NCBI RefSeq assembly: GCF_002148965.1
Contig: NZ_NGFN01000008.1
Span: 12,135-58,946 of the forward strand
Length of the DNA stretch: 46,812 nucleotides
Direction of reading: 5' to 3'
Origin: Streptomyces swartbergensis
Lineage (GTDB): Bacteria > Actinomycetota > Actinomycetes > Streptomycetales > Streptomycetaceae
In this document: positions 24,701 through 33,349 of the stretch, piece by piece
Layout of the letters: each line of letters opens with the position of its first letter
How positions within the stretch are numbered: position 1 is the first letter of the stretch
Made by a program: the position numbers and the translations under genes
Notes under the pieces: generated by a model
What the model was told of the DNA's origin: nothing
Database searches by the model: none
What the model saw: the letters and a program-made list of their open reading frames with translations, nothing else

Positions 24701-26617
24701 GCGATCTGGGGCGGACTGCAGACGGTCGGCCGGTGGGCGATGTGGCTGTGGACGAACGCTATCAAGCCTGCATTCGACGGAATCGTCCTCGCGGGCAAGA
24801 TTCTCCTGACGGCGCTGGTCACGATCGTGCTGCTGCCGATCTATGCCGTGATCAAGCTGGTCGGGGCCATCGCCATGTGGCTCTGGTCCACCGCGATCAA
24901 GCCGGCGTTCGAGGCGATCGGCGCGATCGCCATATGGCTGTGGACGAACGCCTTCCGACCCGCGTTCCAGTGGATCGGCGACAAGGCGAAGTGGCTGTGG
25001 AACAACGCCATCAAGCCCGCGTGGAACGGAATCCAGACCGGCGCGAAGTGGATGTGGGAGAACGTTCTCCGGCCGGTCTTCCGCCTCATCTGGCAGGGCA
25101 TGCAGGAGGTCGGCCGCTGGGGCAAGTGGCTGTGGCAGAACGCCCTCAAGCCTGCCTGGAACGGCATCGTCGCCGCGGGCAAGTACGCGTGGGAGAAGGG
25201 CATTAAGCCGGTCTTCGACCGTTTCAAGGACATCGTGCGGAGTCTGAAGGGTGCCTTCGATACCGCGGTCGGCGGTATCAGAACGGCCTGGGACAAGATC
25301 AAGTCCATTTCGCGGAAGCCCGTCCAGTTCGTCGTCGACACCGTCTACAACCGCGGCATCGTCGGCGTCTGGAACAAGGTCGCCTCCGCGTTCGGGGCCC
25401 CGAAGCTGGAGAAGTATTCCTTCGCATCTGGTGGCATCATGCCTGGCTACACGCCGGGCAAGGATGTGCACCGGTTCGTGTCCCCGACGGGTGGTCGGCT
25501 GGAGCTGTCGGGTGGCGAGGCCATCATGCGGCCGGAGTTCACCCGCGCGGTCGGCTCCGGGTTCGTCGGCGCGATGAACAGCGTCGCGAAGTCCAGGGGA
25601 GCGCAGGGCGTGAAGGCCGCGCTGGCGCCGATACTCGGCGGCAACCCGAACACACCGACCGACACGTCCCTGCGGTACGCCTCCGGCGGCACGTATCCGG
25701 TGCAGTCGTTCGCGGACGGCGGCATCTTCGGCTGGATCAAGGACAAGGCGTCGGCAGCGTTCGGCGCCGGATCCGCAGCCTGGAACCGGATCAAGGAGGG
25801 TGCGTCGTGGCTGAAGGACAGCCTTGAAGCGTCCGCCCGGGCCGGCGTGAAGAACGTCGTCGATCCGCTGCTGCGGAACTTCCCCGGCGCCGACACCGGC
25901 TTCGGCAAGATGATCCGAAGGGTTCCGACCAGGATCATCGACGCCCTGTTCGGCTACAGCAAGGAAGCCGACAAGCGGGGCGCCGGAGGCATCGGCGGGC
26001 CGCGTATCGCCGCCGCGTTGAAATGGGCGCGCACACAGAACGGCAAGCCCTACCAGTGGGGCGGCGACGGCAACCCGAGCTGGGACTGCAGCGGCTTCAT
26101 GAGCGCCATTGAGTCCGTCATCCGAGGCCAGAAGCCGCACCGCAGGTGGTCGACGCACGCCTTCAAGGGCGGCACCCCGCCCGGCTGGGTCAAGAACGGT
26201 AACTCCGCCTTCAAGGTCGGGATCACGCACGCCGGCGTCGGCCACACCGCGGGCACCGTCGGCAAGACCGACGTCGAATCCCGCGGTGGCGACGGCGTGG
26301 TCGTGGGCTCGCGGGCCCGCGGCTACAACGACCGCCTGTTCAACAGCTGGTACGGGTTCATGCCCGGCAAGTACGACAGCGGCGGATACCTCCAGCCCGG
26401 GCTCAACCTGGCCTACAACGGCACCGGACGGCCCGAGCCCGTCTTCACGACGGCGCAGGCCAACGCCCTCACTTCCCTGGCCGCTAGGTCGGCGCAGCAG
26501 CAGCTCGGCGACCTGCAGGTGTCGGTGTTCGTCGGCAACGAGCAGATCACCGACATCGCCCGGGCCGAGGTGCGCACCGCACAGGGCGAGCTCATCCAGG
26601 TACTCAACGCGAGCTGA
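21737..26617 (+). CDS. Tape measure protein with C-terminal peptidase domain
   Basis: 1626 residues from GTG at 21737 after GGAGGAGG. In order: an N-terminal helical region with repeated AELE/RAxLxAL-type units, a hydrophobic segment (about 309-365), a long Ala/Gln/Arg-rich coiled coil (about 370-690), a second hydrophobic block (about 905-960), then about eight Trp-rich repeats of the form WLWxNAIKPxFxxI (about 977-1165), Gly-rich segments, and an NlpC/P60-like domain (GKPYQWGGDG, Cys1451 in DCSGFM, His1503 in HTAGTVG). It sets tail length and may help genome passage through the envelope; the peptidase domain could cut peptidoglycan. Confidence 0.92.
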   Translation: MPAISVGSVEVDVVPNATGIQSRLRAALVPVATTVGDEVGRIIGRQIVTHITPAVRDGIQNGARAARPAATRGGEQAGGAFARSLRARLEAAFRSMPRLDVRLSDTGINADLARLRARLETLAGKTVGIDIDAATARAEAADIEERLRRIGAAHPNVAVRADTAAAIAQLQLLQQQIDDVTRDPARIRVETDGTFGQRLRAQVQAAEASLPNINLTADSSQADVEIARLRAQLTALRDVRIGVDMDTATATARIQAIQARLQALSASDADVAVRVDAGAAAAQLAGVQAMVNRLDGQTASVNVRVNGMQMLVTAALAFGPALLPVLPVAAAGLGAVAAEATAAAVGIGGIAAVAVPAFMQIGKVLQAQKAAQDAATNATLRGGQASGQGAQKALQMASAQQSLATAHRNAARQIRQAEQGVADAARNAAEANERAADQVKQAKRGLADAVQQAADRQRSAAEQIRSAEESLADAQRSARQAQQDLTQARADAARQLEDLESRLANASLSERDAVLGVEEARNRLQRVQAAGSQVSLLEQQRAQLAYDQAVQRLEDQRAETKRLSAEKLKADRAGVEGSDLVLDAQERLREADEGVAKGQQQLAKAREDAARQAVQSQRDIADAQERVAESQRNVTRTQEDGARSVARAQEQLASAQQSAADSIASAQRQIASASLSAAGGVDQAAIAQAKYQAELAKLTPSARQTLRAFVGLKDAFSAWSKSLQPAVMPIFTRALNGMRRALPGLTPFVLAAADAIKGLQDRASRGFKSPWWKEFKSDLQDSIKPAITGLGVSFANVFKGMAGVMQAFFPHMDSISERMQRITRRFADWGTSLKGSPAFERFLSYSSEMAPVLAGTFGKIGTALMDIGQALAPVSKPLLALLGALASGLSHIATTLPEVVVGLWGLLVVTRLWTIAMFLAGKAMAAFNLISMAGPWGWIALAIAGVVVAVVYLYRRFEWFRTAVQVVWSAIQTGAMWLWNNALKPVFTAIWGGLQTVGRWAMWLWTNAIKPAFDGIVLAGKILLTALVTIVLLPIYAVIKLVGAIAMWLWSTAIKPAFEAIGAIAIWLWTNAFRPAFQWIGDKAKWLWNNAIKPAWNGIQTGAKWMWENVLRPVFRLIWQGMQEVGRWGKWLWQNALKPAWNGIVAAGKYAWEKGIKPVFDRFKDIVRSLKGAFDTAVGGIRTAWDKIKSISRKPVQFVVDTVYNRGIVGVWNKVASAFGAPKLEKYSFASGGIMPGYTPGKDVHRFVSPTGGRLELSGGEAIMRPEFTRAVGSGFVGAMNSVAKSRGAQGVKAALAPILGGNPNTPTDTSLRYASGGTYPVQSFADGGIFGWIKDKASAAFGAGSAAWNRIKEGASWLKDSLEASARAGVKNVVDPLLRNFPGADTGFGKMIRRVPTRIIDALFGYSKEADKRGAGGIGGPRIAAALKWARTQNGKPYQWGGDGNPSWDCSGFMSAIESVIRGQKPHRRWSTHAFKGGTPPGWVKNGNSAFKVGITHAGVGHTAGTVGKTDVESRGGDGVVVGSRARGYNDRLFNSWYGFMPGKYDSGGYLQPGLNLAYNGTGRPEPVFTTAQANALTSLAARSAQQQLGDLQVSVFVGNEQITDIARAEVRTAQGELIQVLNAS

Positions 26618-26631
26618 GAGGGGGCCCTCCC

Positions 26632-28863
26632 TTGCCTATCCCCGGGAACCTCCTCTCGGCCACGACGGAGACCATCGACCCGAACACGTCGGGCTGGATC
26701 AGTAAGCTCAACTGCTCGATTCTCATGGGTATCGGCGGCCGGACCGGCGGGGGCGGATGCCTGTCGGTCCGGTCGGTGGCGGCGGGGGAGATGCAGGCCC
26801 GCACCGTCTCCAGCTATCCCGTCGTCGCTGGGACGACGTACTACGCGTTCGCGGACGCGGCGGGCGCGTCGACAGAGCGGATCGGCATCCGGTGGATGGC
26901 CGGCGCGACCGAACTGTCCATCACCTGGTCGCTGACCACGATGGCGGCCTCGGCCGGCTGGCATCGTGTGTCCGTCGCTGGCCTGGCCCCGGCAGGGGCT
27001 ACTCAGGCCCAAGTGCTGCTGAGCAGCACTGAGACCGGCGCAGGCGTCTCCCACTTCTGGGAGAACATCTACCTCGGGGCGCCTCTCCGGGTGCTCGGCA
27101 ACCTGCTCCCCTTCAACACGGAGAGCAGCGAGGTCGACGCCTCCGGTTGGGCGCCGGTCGTCAACGCCTCCGTGTCCCGCCAGGTGCCGGTGATGAACTG
27201 GTCCGTCACCAACTACTGGGCCGGCGGGCAGACGCTGGCGATGACCGCCGTCGCCGCTGGCAACGCCTCCATCCTGGCGGTGGACCGGCCGACGGTCACC
27301 CCGGGCCAGGAGTACCTGGCCTACGCCTACATGCAGCCGCCCACAGTTGCCTCGACGGCGTGGATCGAGCTGCGCTACTACGACAGCAACGGCAACCAGA
27401 TCCAGGCCACACGGTCCACGCTGGCGCCACCGACACCGGCGACCGGCATGTACCGGCAGCGGGTCTCCGCGATCGCTCCGGCTAACGCAGCCACCTGCTC
27501 GCTCGCCGCGGGCCTGGACGGGGCAAGCGCCGGGCAGGTGCTGCGGCTGGAGACCATCGTCATCGCCGCCGCGCCGGAGCTGCAGGCCGGCACTGTCATC
27601 CCCTACGCGGACGGCTCGTTCGAGCAGGGCGTCGCCGGATGGACGGTGGCTGCTGGTGTGGCGACGCTCGCCCGCACCAGCCCATGGGGCGACAGCTTCT
27701 TCGAGGGCGCCTACTCGCTGGCCATAGCCAGCAGCACCGCCACCGCTTCCACCGTCCGGTCAGCGCGCTTCCCCGTGACCGAGGGCGTGAACTGGCGGGC
27801 GCAGATCGTCGCCCACCCTGACGCGGGAACCTGGTCCCACGTGCTGGTCCGCATCCGCTGGTACGACGCAGCCAATAATGATCTCGGCGCCAGCACGGGA
27901 ATCAACTACGTCGTTCCAGGCACATCCTGGTACGCCATGCCAGCGGACGGCGAGGCCCCCGCCGGGGCGACGCAGGCCGCGATCGAGCTGGTCGTCACCG
28001 CGACCGCCACCGCCAGCGTGCTCAACGTCGACCTGGTCACCCTGTGGGAGGTGCTGCCGCAGACCGACGTCGACGCGCGCTCCGACGACGGCTACAACCT
28101 GATCACCCTGCGGGAACTGCCCCTCGACTTCTACCTATCGCTGTATCGGGTCACCCCGGACGGCGCCCGCACCTTGGTCCGCGGCCCATCCGGGCTCATC
28201 GACATGCAGCGCATCACCTCCGATCTGCTCGTCGTAGAGGACCACGAGGCGCCCTTCGGGGTGCCGGTCCATTACTCGATCGCCATCCTCAACGCCGACG
28301 GCACCACGGCCTCCTCGCGGACGTCGGAGACGGTCATGCTCTCCCTCGTCGACGCCAACATCGCGTGGCTGAAGGACCCTGGCAACCCGCAGCGGAATAC
28401 GAAGGTGCTGGTCAGTAAGGCGCCGGACTGGCAGCGGCCCATCGAGCAAGCGGCATTTGTCATCCGCGGACGCCGCAACAAAGTGGTGCTCTCCGGTCGA
28501 CGTCAGGGCCTCGAAGGGGACCTCGTCATCTGGACCCGCTCCGACGAGGAACGCGCCGCGCTGCACCTGCTGCTCGACTCCGGCGCCACGCTGCTGTGGC
28601 AGGCCGCACCCGGCATGGGCGTGGCCGACATGTACGTCAACGTCGCCCAGATCACCGAGGCCCGGGTCAGCCCTCTCGCGCAGGAGCAGTGGCGGACCTG
28701 GACTTTGCCGCTCACCGAGGCGGACATGCCGACCACGACCGGCGTCAACGGCGCTACGGGCCGCACCTGGCAGGACGTGCTCACCGAGTTCGACACCTGG
28801 CAGGACGTCCTCGACACCTACGCCACCTGGGAAGACGTGTTCCTCGACCGCCGAACGGGGTGA
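26632..28863 (+). CDS. Minor tail protein with repeated binding modules
   Basis: 743 residues from TTG at 26632; an AGGGGG sequence lies upstream and the first residues (PIPGNLLSATTETID) begin a conserved module, so the TTG start is preferred to ATG 26725. Three related beta-sandwich modules start near residues 5, 158 and 325 (NLLSATTET, NLLPFNTES, DGSFEQGVAGW), resembling carbohydrate-binding domains. The C-terminal part is a conserved tail domain and ends in three short TWQDVL/TWEDVF repeats. It follows the tape measure gene, so it is probably a distal-tail component with glycan-binding modules. Confidence 0.75.
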   Translation: MPIPGNLLSATTETIDPNTSGWISKLNCSILMGIGGRTGGGGCLSVRSVAAGEMQARTVSSYPVVAGTTYYAFADAAGASTERIGIRWMAGATELSITWSLTTMAASAGWHRVSVAGLAPAGATQAQVLLSSTETGAGVSHFWENIYLGAPLRVLGNLLPFNTESSEVDASGWAPVVNASVSRQVPVMNWSVTNYWAGGQTLAMTAVAAGNASILAVDRPTVTPGQEYLAYAYMQPPTVASTAWIELRYYDSNGNQIQATRSTLAPPTPATGMYRQRVSAIAPANAATCSLAAGLDGASAGQVLRLETIVIAAAPELQAGTVIPYADGSFEQGVAGWTVAAGVATLARTSPWGDSFFEGAYSLAIASSTATASTVRSARFPVTEGVNWRAQIVAHPDAGTWSHVLVRIRWYDAANNDLGASTGINYVVPGTSWYAMPADGEAPAGATQAAIELVVTATATASVLNVDLVTLWEVLPQTDVDARSDDGYNLITLRELPLDFYLSLYRVTPDGARTLVRGPSGLIDMQRITSDLLVVEDHEAPFGVPVHYSIAILNADGTTASSRTSETVMLSLVDANIAWLKDPGNPQRNTKVLVSKAPDWQRPIEQAAFVIRGRRNKVVLSGRRQGLEGDLVIWTRSDEERAALHLLLDSGATLLWQAAPGMGVADMYVNVAQITEARVSPLAQEQWRTWTLPLTEADMPTTTGVNGATGRTWQDVLTEFDTWQDVLDTYATWEDVFLDRRTG

Positions 28864-28866
28864 TCG

Positions 28867-29961
28867 ATGTACCCCGTCTCAGACCGGTTCCTGAAGACCC
28901 TCGCCGAATCCCATCAGGTGGCCACCCGGGTGCAGCTGTTCCTCACGAACGGCGACGTCATCGACCTGGAGCACACGGGTGGCAGCGTCACAGTCGACCG
29001 CGGCCAGGCCATCCGCCGCACCTGCACCGTCACGGTTGCCGACCCGGCCCTGATCCCGCGCAGCCCTACGGACCAGCTCGCCACCTACGGGGCCAGGCTG
29101 CGCATCTCCCGCGGCATCGACTACGGCGACGGCAGCCAGCCCGAGCTGGTGCCGCTTGGCGTGTTCAGGCTCGACAACGTCGACGGTGACGTGAACGAGG
29201 GCCCCGTCAGCTTGCAGGGCAAGGATCTGTCGGCGATCGTCGCTGACGACCTGTTCACCGCGCCCTTCAAGGTGTCCGGCACGGTCGTCGGCGCGGTCAC
29301 CGCGCTGATACAACGCAGCATCCCCACCGCCGACATCATCAGCCTTATCGTCGACACCCCCATCGGCAGCAGGGTCTTCGACATCGAGGGCGATCCGTGG
29401 GTGGGCGCCCAGGAGATCGCAGCCGCAGCCGGCGCCGAGGTGTACTGCAACGCCGACGGTGTGTTCGTCATCGCCTCACTGCCCAACCTGCTGACCACAC
29501 CACCGGTGTGGGCGATCGAAGCCATCGAGGGCGGCGCCTACATCTCCGGCAACCGGGCCGTGACCTCCGACGGCGTCAAGAACGGCGTCCTCGCCCGCGG
29601 TGAGAACGCGTCGGAGAATGTGCTGCCCATCTCTTATCTGGCGGTAGACGATGACCCCACCTCGCCGACGTACTGGGGCGGACCCTACGGCCGGCGCCCG
29701 AAGTTCATCTCCTCCAGCGCCTACACCACGCTCAACGCCTGCGCCCAGGCCGCGAACGCGGAACTCGCCAAGAGCAAAGCCCCCAACGCGTCCGGCGACA
29801 TCTCCAGCCTGCCGAACCCCGCGCTCGAATCTGGCGACGTACTCCGGGTGATGCACGAGGACGGCACACGCGAGCTCCACCAGGCCGCCGCGTTCACCGT
29901 GCCCCTCAGCCAGGACGGCGACTTTCCGATCTCAACGATCTCCGCGAAGGAGGACGCGTGA
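28867..29961 (+). CDS. Minor tail protein (DUF5047-like)
   Basis: 364 residues from ATG at 28867. N-terminal YPVSDRFLKTLAESHQVATR and internal GGSVTVDRGQAIRRTCTVTV, PLGVFRLD and LQGKDLSAIV fit the DUF5047 tail family of actinobacterial phages, in the position of the tail hub. The C-terminal end (ESGDVLRVMHEDGTRELHQ) is also typical. It overlaps the next gene by 4 nt. Confidence 0.75.
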   Translation: MYPVSDRFLKTLAESHQVATRVQLFLTNGDVIDLEHTGGSVTVDRGQAIRRTCTVTVADPALIPRSPTDQLATYGARLRISRGIDYGDGSQPELVPLGVFRLDNVDGDVNEGPVSLQGKDLSAIVADDLFTAPFKVSGTVVGAVTALIQRSIPTADIISLIVDTPIGSRVFDIEGDPWVGAQEIAAAAGAEVYCNADGVFVIASLPNLLTTPPVWAIEAIEGGAYISGNRAVTSDGVKNGVLARGENASENVLPISYLAVDDDPTSPTYWGGPYGRRPKFISSSAYTTLNACAQAANAELAKSKAPNASGDISSLPNPALESGDVLRVMHEDGTRELHQAAAFTVPLSQDGDFPISTISAKEDA

Positions 29962-30560
29962 CCAAGCCCGGCCCGAGCATGCACCGCGACCTCGCCTCGG
30001 CCCTCAAACAGCAGGCCAAACGCGCAGGCGAACGGGCCCCCTCGGTGCGCGGCGCGGACTGGCGGACCGCCACGGTCACCGCCGAGAACGGCGACGGCAC
30101 CGTCGACGCTGACGGCGTCCCAGACATCCGCTGCATGGAGACCTACAGTCAGCCGGCCGTTGGTGACCTCATCGCCATCACCCAATCGAGCAGCGGCAAC
30201 TGGCTCGCCTGGGGCCGCACCACGACGACCGACCCCGACTGGACCCCGCTCACCCTCGCGGCCGGATACACCAACCCCGGTCATGGCTACACGGCGAGCT
30301 ACCTGAGGGCAGGACGCCGCATTTGGATGCGGGGCCGTATCGGGCCCACGTCGGGAACGATCCCCGACGGCGACACCCTCGCCACCATCCCCTCAGCAAT
30401 CCGGCCCGGCGTTGCCGTGGCATGGGCGGTCGCCCGCGACGCCGGGGCGATGCCGTCTGTCTGCCGCCTGGAGATCACCGCGGCTGGGGCGCTGCGCACC
30501 TTCCAGTCCACGAACCTGCCGACGTGGGTGTGCCTCGACGGCATCAGCTACACGATCTAG
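29958..30560 (+). CDS. Minor tail protein (spike/base type)
   Basis: 200 residues from GTG. The N-terminal 20 residues are basic; the next 80 look like a small OB-type barrel (ATVTAENGDGTVDADGVPDI, VGDLIAITQSSSGNWLAWG). The C-terminal 100 form a beta sandwich (YLRAGRRIWMRGRI, ALRTFQSTNLPTWVCLDGI), like fibre receptor domains. The gene order supports a tail-tip protein. Confidence 0.65.
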   Translation: MTKPGPSMHRDLASALKQQAKRAGERAPSVRGADWRTATVTAENGDGTVDADGVPDIRCMETYSQPAVGDLIAITQSSSGNWLAWGRTTTTDPDWTPLTLAAGYTNPGHGYTASYLRAGRRIWMRGRIGPTSGTIPDGDTLATIPSAIRPGVAVAWAVARDAGAMPSVCRLEITAAGALRTFQSTNLPTWVCLDGISYTI

Positions 30561-30568
30561 GAGGCCCC

Positions 30569-31192
30569 GTGCCCACACAGGACGACTACGGGCAGGGCGT
30601 ACAGATCGCGTCCAAGACCGACGCGCCCAACGCGGAGAAGCTCGCCAAGGACATCGTCAACGCGATCGCCCAGCGCAGCATCCTGCGCTTCGCCTCCGCC
30701 TTCACACGAGGCGCGACCCTCGCCGGCGCCTCGGGGGGCCCAGTGGAGGGCATGCTGACGTGGCTGCAGGACGTCAACCGGCTCGACCTGTGGGACGGTT
30801 CCGCCTGGGTCGCCGTGTCGGTGGGCCAATCCACCTGGAAGACCATCACGCCCGAGTCGCCGTGGACGCAGAACGGCAACAACAACGGCAGCCTCCAGTA
30901 CCGGATCCTCAACATCTCCGGCGAGGAGAGCCTCCAGTTCCGGGGGGCGCTCGCCCGCGCTTCGTACCCGACCTCGCCCGCAGGCAGCTACGTCGTCAAC
31001 AACACCGCCCTGCCGTCCGCTGCGAGGCCCGCGACGCTTCGCACCGTGCTCATTCCCTGCTCCGACGTGAGCAGCGACCGCATCGCCCTCAAGCTCGACG
31101 TCAGGGTCGACGGCTACCTCGAGGTTTTCGGCTTTTCCTCCTCCGTCAGGCCGCCGTGGATCGGCTTCAACGGCGTCACCGTCAGCCTGTAG
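30569..31192 (+). CDS. Tail fibre/tip protein
   Basis: 207 residues from GTG with AGGAGG upstream. The N-terminal helical part (NAEKLAKDIVNAIAQRSILRF) and RGATLAGASGGPVEGMLTWL are typical fibre-attachment sequences in this family. The C-terminal part is beta-rich, ending VDGYLEVFGFSSSV. It is the last structural gene before the lysis cassette. Confidence 0.65.
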   Translation: MPTQDDYGQGVQIASKTDAPNAEKLAKDIVNAIAQRSILRFASAFTRGATLAGASGGPVEGMLTWLQDVNRLDLWDGSAWVAVSVGQSTWKTITPESPWTQNGNNNGSLQYRILNISGEESLQFRGALARASYPTSPAGSYVVNNTALPSAARPATLRTVLIPCSDVSSDRIALKLDVRVDGYLEVFGFSSSVRPPWIGFNGVTVSL

Positions 31193-31201
31193 ACCCGCCC
31201 G

Positions 31202-31218
31202 CGCCCCGGACCGGGGCC
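31202..31218 (+). terminator. Hairpin after the structural genes
   Basis: GCCCCGG and CCGGGGC pair around a very short centre and are followed by CTTTC. It lies between the last tail gene and the endolysin gene and may be a weak terminator or an mRNA-processing site. Confidence 0.4.
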
Positions 31219-31237
31219 TTTCACGCCTGGAGGCCTC

Positions 31238-32287
31238 ATGGCCACACCCATGTCCGCTTCGAAACTGGTGGAGGCTCTCCGCGCCGAGGGCGTGACCGTC
31301 CACGAGGTCCGCAGCTGGCGCACCCACAATCGCAACCATCGGGGTGCGTGGGGCCCGGTCCACGGCGTGCTGATCCACCACACCGTCACCGGACCGGGCA
31401 CGGATGTCGTCAACCTCATCTACGACGGCCACAGCGCCCTGCCCGGCCCGCTCTCCACCGGCTGCATCACCAAGGACGGCGTCGTCCACCTCACCGGCAA
31501 CGGCCGGGCCAACCACGCCGGCGGGGGCGACGGCCGCGTCCTGGACGCCGTCATCGGCGAGTCCTACGGCGACCGCCCGCCCGCCACGCAGAAACACGAC
31601 GGCTCACCCGGTGCGGTCGACGGTAACGCCCGCTTCTACGGCTGGGAGTGCGAGAACAAGGGCGACGGGCGCGACCCGTGGCCCCGCGTCCAGTACGTGG
31701 CCATGGTCAAGGCAACCGCCGCGATCTGCCGCGTCCACGGCTGGGGCGAGAAGTCCGGCATCGGCCACCTGGAGTGGTCCGACTGGAAGGTCGACCCCCG
31801 CGGCATCGACATGACCGACTTCCGCCGCGACCTGGCCGCATGCCTGGCACTCCCGGCGGGACAGTGGGAAGGAAACGACGACGACATGGCCCTGACCGAC
31901 AGCGACGTCCGCAAGGTGGCCGACGCCGTGGTGGCGAAGCTCATCGCGGGCGGCGGCGTACTGGAGAACAGCGACCTGCGGCGCATCTGGTGGGCCGACG
32001 AGATCCCGGCCGCCCGGCCGCCGTACAACAATCCCGACTACTTCGCGGCCGACGGGAAGACCATCGATAACGACACGTGGACGGCGAAGTACGCCGTCCA
32101 GACCACCGTTGAGGGCGTCCGCGAGACCCTCGCCCGCGTCCGGAACCTCGAAGGTGCCGTGGGCGCAGTCGACCTGTCCGATGCGGACATCGCCACCCTC
32201 GCGTCCGCGGTCGCGTCGAACCCGGCGCTCGCCGAGCAGATCGCGGAGAAGGTCGCCGTCAAGCTCGCCGAAAGGCTCGCCGAGTGA
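31238..32287 (+). CDS. Endolysin: N-acetylmuramoyl-L-alanine amidase
   Basis: 349 residues. Residues 35-200 are an Amidase_2/PGRP domain: VLIHHTVTG (His47-His48) and GIGHLEWSDWKVDPRGIDM (His177, with Lys/Asp as expected for the zinc and proton-shuttle residues). It cleaves the bond between MurNAc and the stem peptide at lysis. The C-terminal 140 residues are acidic, then helical and resemble an attachment or multimerisation domain rather than a known SH3 or LysM wall-binding domain. No signal peptide, so export needs the holin. Confidence 0.88.
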   Translation: MATPMSASKLVEALRAEGVTVHEVRSWRTHNRNHRGAWGPVHGVLIHHTVTGPGTDVVNLIYDGHSALPGPLSTGCITKDGVVHLTGNGRANHAGGGDGRVLDAVIGESYGDRPPATQKHDGSPGAVDGNARFYGWECENKGDGRDPWPRVQYVAMVKATAAICRVHGWGEKSGIGHLEWSDWKVDPRGIDMTDFRRDLAACLALPAGQWEGNDDDMALTDSDVRKVADAVVAKLIAGGGVLENSDLRRIWWADEIPAARPPYNNPDYFAADGKTIDNDTWTAKYAVQTTVEGVRETLARVRNLEGAVGAVDLSDADIATLASAVASNPALAEQIAEKVAVKLAERLAE

Positions 32288-32625
32288 TCCTCAACCTCAC
32301 TCCGCACCCGATCCGCCTGTACTGGGCCGAACGCGAGGACGGCATCGACGACCTGGAGCCGCACCTGCGCGAGGTCATCGAGCCCGAGCCCGTACCCGCG
32401 CGGCTGGCCACGATCGAACTCGGCGGCGGCATCGCCTTCGAACTGGTCGAGTTCGGGCACGCCCAGAACCTTCCGCCGAAGCGCGACGGCTACCAGTACA
32501 TCGTCTCCCTCGTCGTCGCCCTCGCGCTCGCCGACCGGCGCAGCGACCTGCTCGTCCCCTACCGCGAGGTCCGCAACTCCAGCGGGACCGTCATCGGCTG
32601 CCGCTCACTCGCGCAGCCCGTCTGA
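32284..32625 (+). CDS. Conserved small phage protein
   Basis: 113 residues from GTG, overlapping the endolysin stop. Conserved blocks are NLTPHPIRLYW, VIEPEPVPARLA, NLPPKRDGYQYIVSLVVALAL and GTVIGCRSLAQPV. The type is common in phages and some bacterial genomes; function is unknown to me. No membrane segment is long enough to make it a holin. Confidence 0.62.
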   Translation: MILNLTPHPIRLYWAEREDGIDDLEPHLREVIEPEPVPARLATIELGGGIAFELVEFGHAQNLPPKRDGYQYIVSLVVALALADRRSDLLVPYREVRNSSGTVIGCRSLAQPV

Positions 32626-32637
32626 GAGAAGAAGCCC

Positions 32638-32985
32638 ATGAAGCTGTTCGGCAGAGAGCCTGCTCTCATCATCGCAACCGTCTCGGCCGGCCTGTCGCTG
32701 CTGGTCACCTTTCAGTTCGGCCTCTCCGCCGAGCAGGCCGGCGCGATCGTCGCCGTCATCTCCGCCGTGTTCGCCGCGGCCACCGCCGCCGTCACCCGGC
32801 CGATCGCGCCGTCCGCGTTCACTGGCCTCGTCGCCGCGGTCGCCGCACTGCTGGCCGCCTACGGGCTGGAGTTGGGCCCGGAGAAGATCGGCGCGCTGAA
32901 CGCCGTCGTCCTCGCCAGCCTCGGCCTGCTCACCCGCGGCCAGGTATCCCCGACCAACCCGCCCGCCGGTCCGCGGGGCGTCTGA
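32638..32985 (+). CDS. Holin-like membrane protein
   Basis: 115 residues with two to three hydrophobic helices (about 8-28, 33-55 and 60-95) and a short charged C-terminus. Size, topology and position beside the amidase fit a holin, which forms membrane holes at a set time. Motif IAPSAFTGLVAAVAALLAAYG resembles the phage holin-like proteins of actinobacterial phages. Confidence 0.72.
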   Translation: MKLFGREPALIIATVSAGLSLLVTFQFGLSAEQAGAIVAVISAVFAAATAAVTRPIAPSAFTGLVAAVAALLAAYGLELGPEKIGALNAVVLASLGLLTRGQVSPTNPPAGPRGV

Positions 32986-32998
32986 AGCGGAGTAACAC

Positions 32999-33349
32999 GT
33001 GCCCGACGAGCTGAGCGTCGGCGAACTCGGGCGCGCGGTCACAGCCCTGCGCCAAGAGATCCAGGCCATGGGGCAAGGCATCAACCAGCGCTTGGACAAG
33101 GTCGTCTCCACCGAGGTGTACGCCCTCCAGTCCGCCTACACCGACCAGCGCATCAACCAGCTCGGCCAGGAGCTTCAGAAGGCCAAAGACGCCAACGAAG
33201 CGCTCGAGAACGCGTTCGAGCAGTACCAACGTGATGAGCGGGACCGGCGGGAACGTGAACGGCAGGCCCGCCTCTACCAGATGCTCGTGCCCGTTCTCAT
33301 GGGGTTGCTGGCAGCGGCTGTCGCGATCTGGGCGGTGGTGGCGAAGTGA
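32999..33349 (+). CDS. Coiled-coil membrane protein of the lysis region
   Basis: 116 residues from GTG. Residues 1-75 are a charged coiled coil ([35 protein letters not shown]) and residues 92-114 a single C-terminal transmembrane helix ([18 protein letters not shown]). Similar proteins next to holins in Streptomyces phages may be a second holin or a holin partner. It overlaps the next gene by 4 nt. Confidence 0.62.
   Translation: MPDELSVGELGRAVTALRQEIQAMGQGINQRLDKVVSTEVYALQSAYTDQRINQLGQELQKAKDANEALENAFEQYQRDERDRRERERQARLYQMLVPVLMGLLAAAVAIWAVVAK

Noticed and set aside
23762..26245. 827-codon minus-strand frame
   Set aside because: Antisense to the tape measure gene; its length follows from lack of stops in GC-rich third positions.
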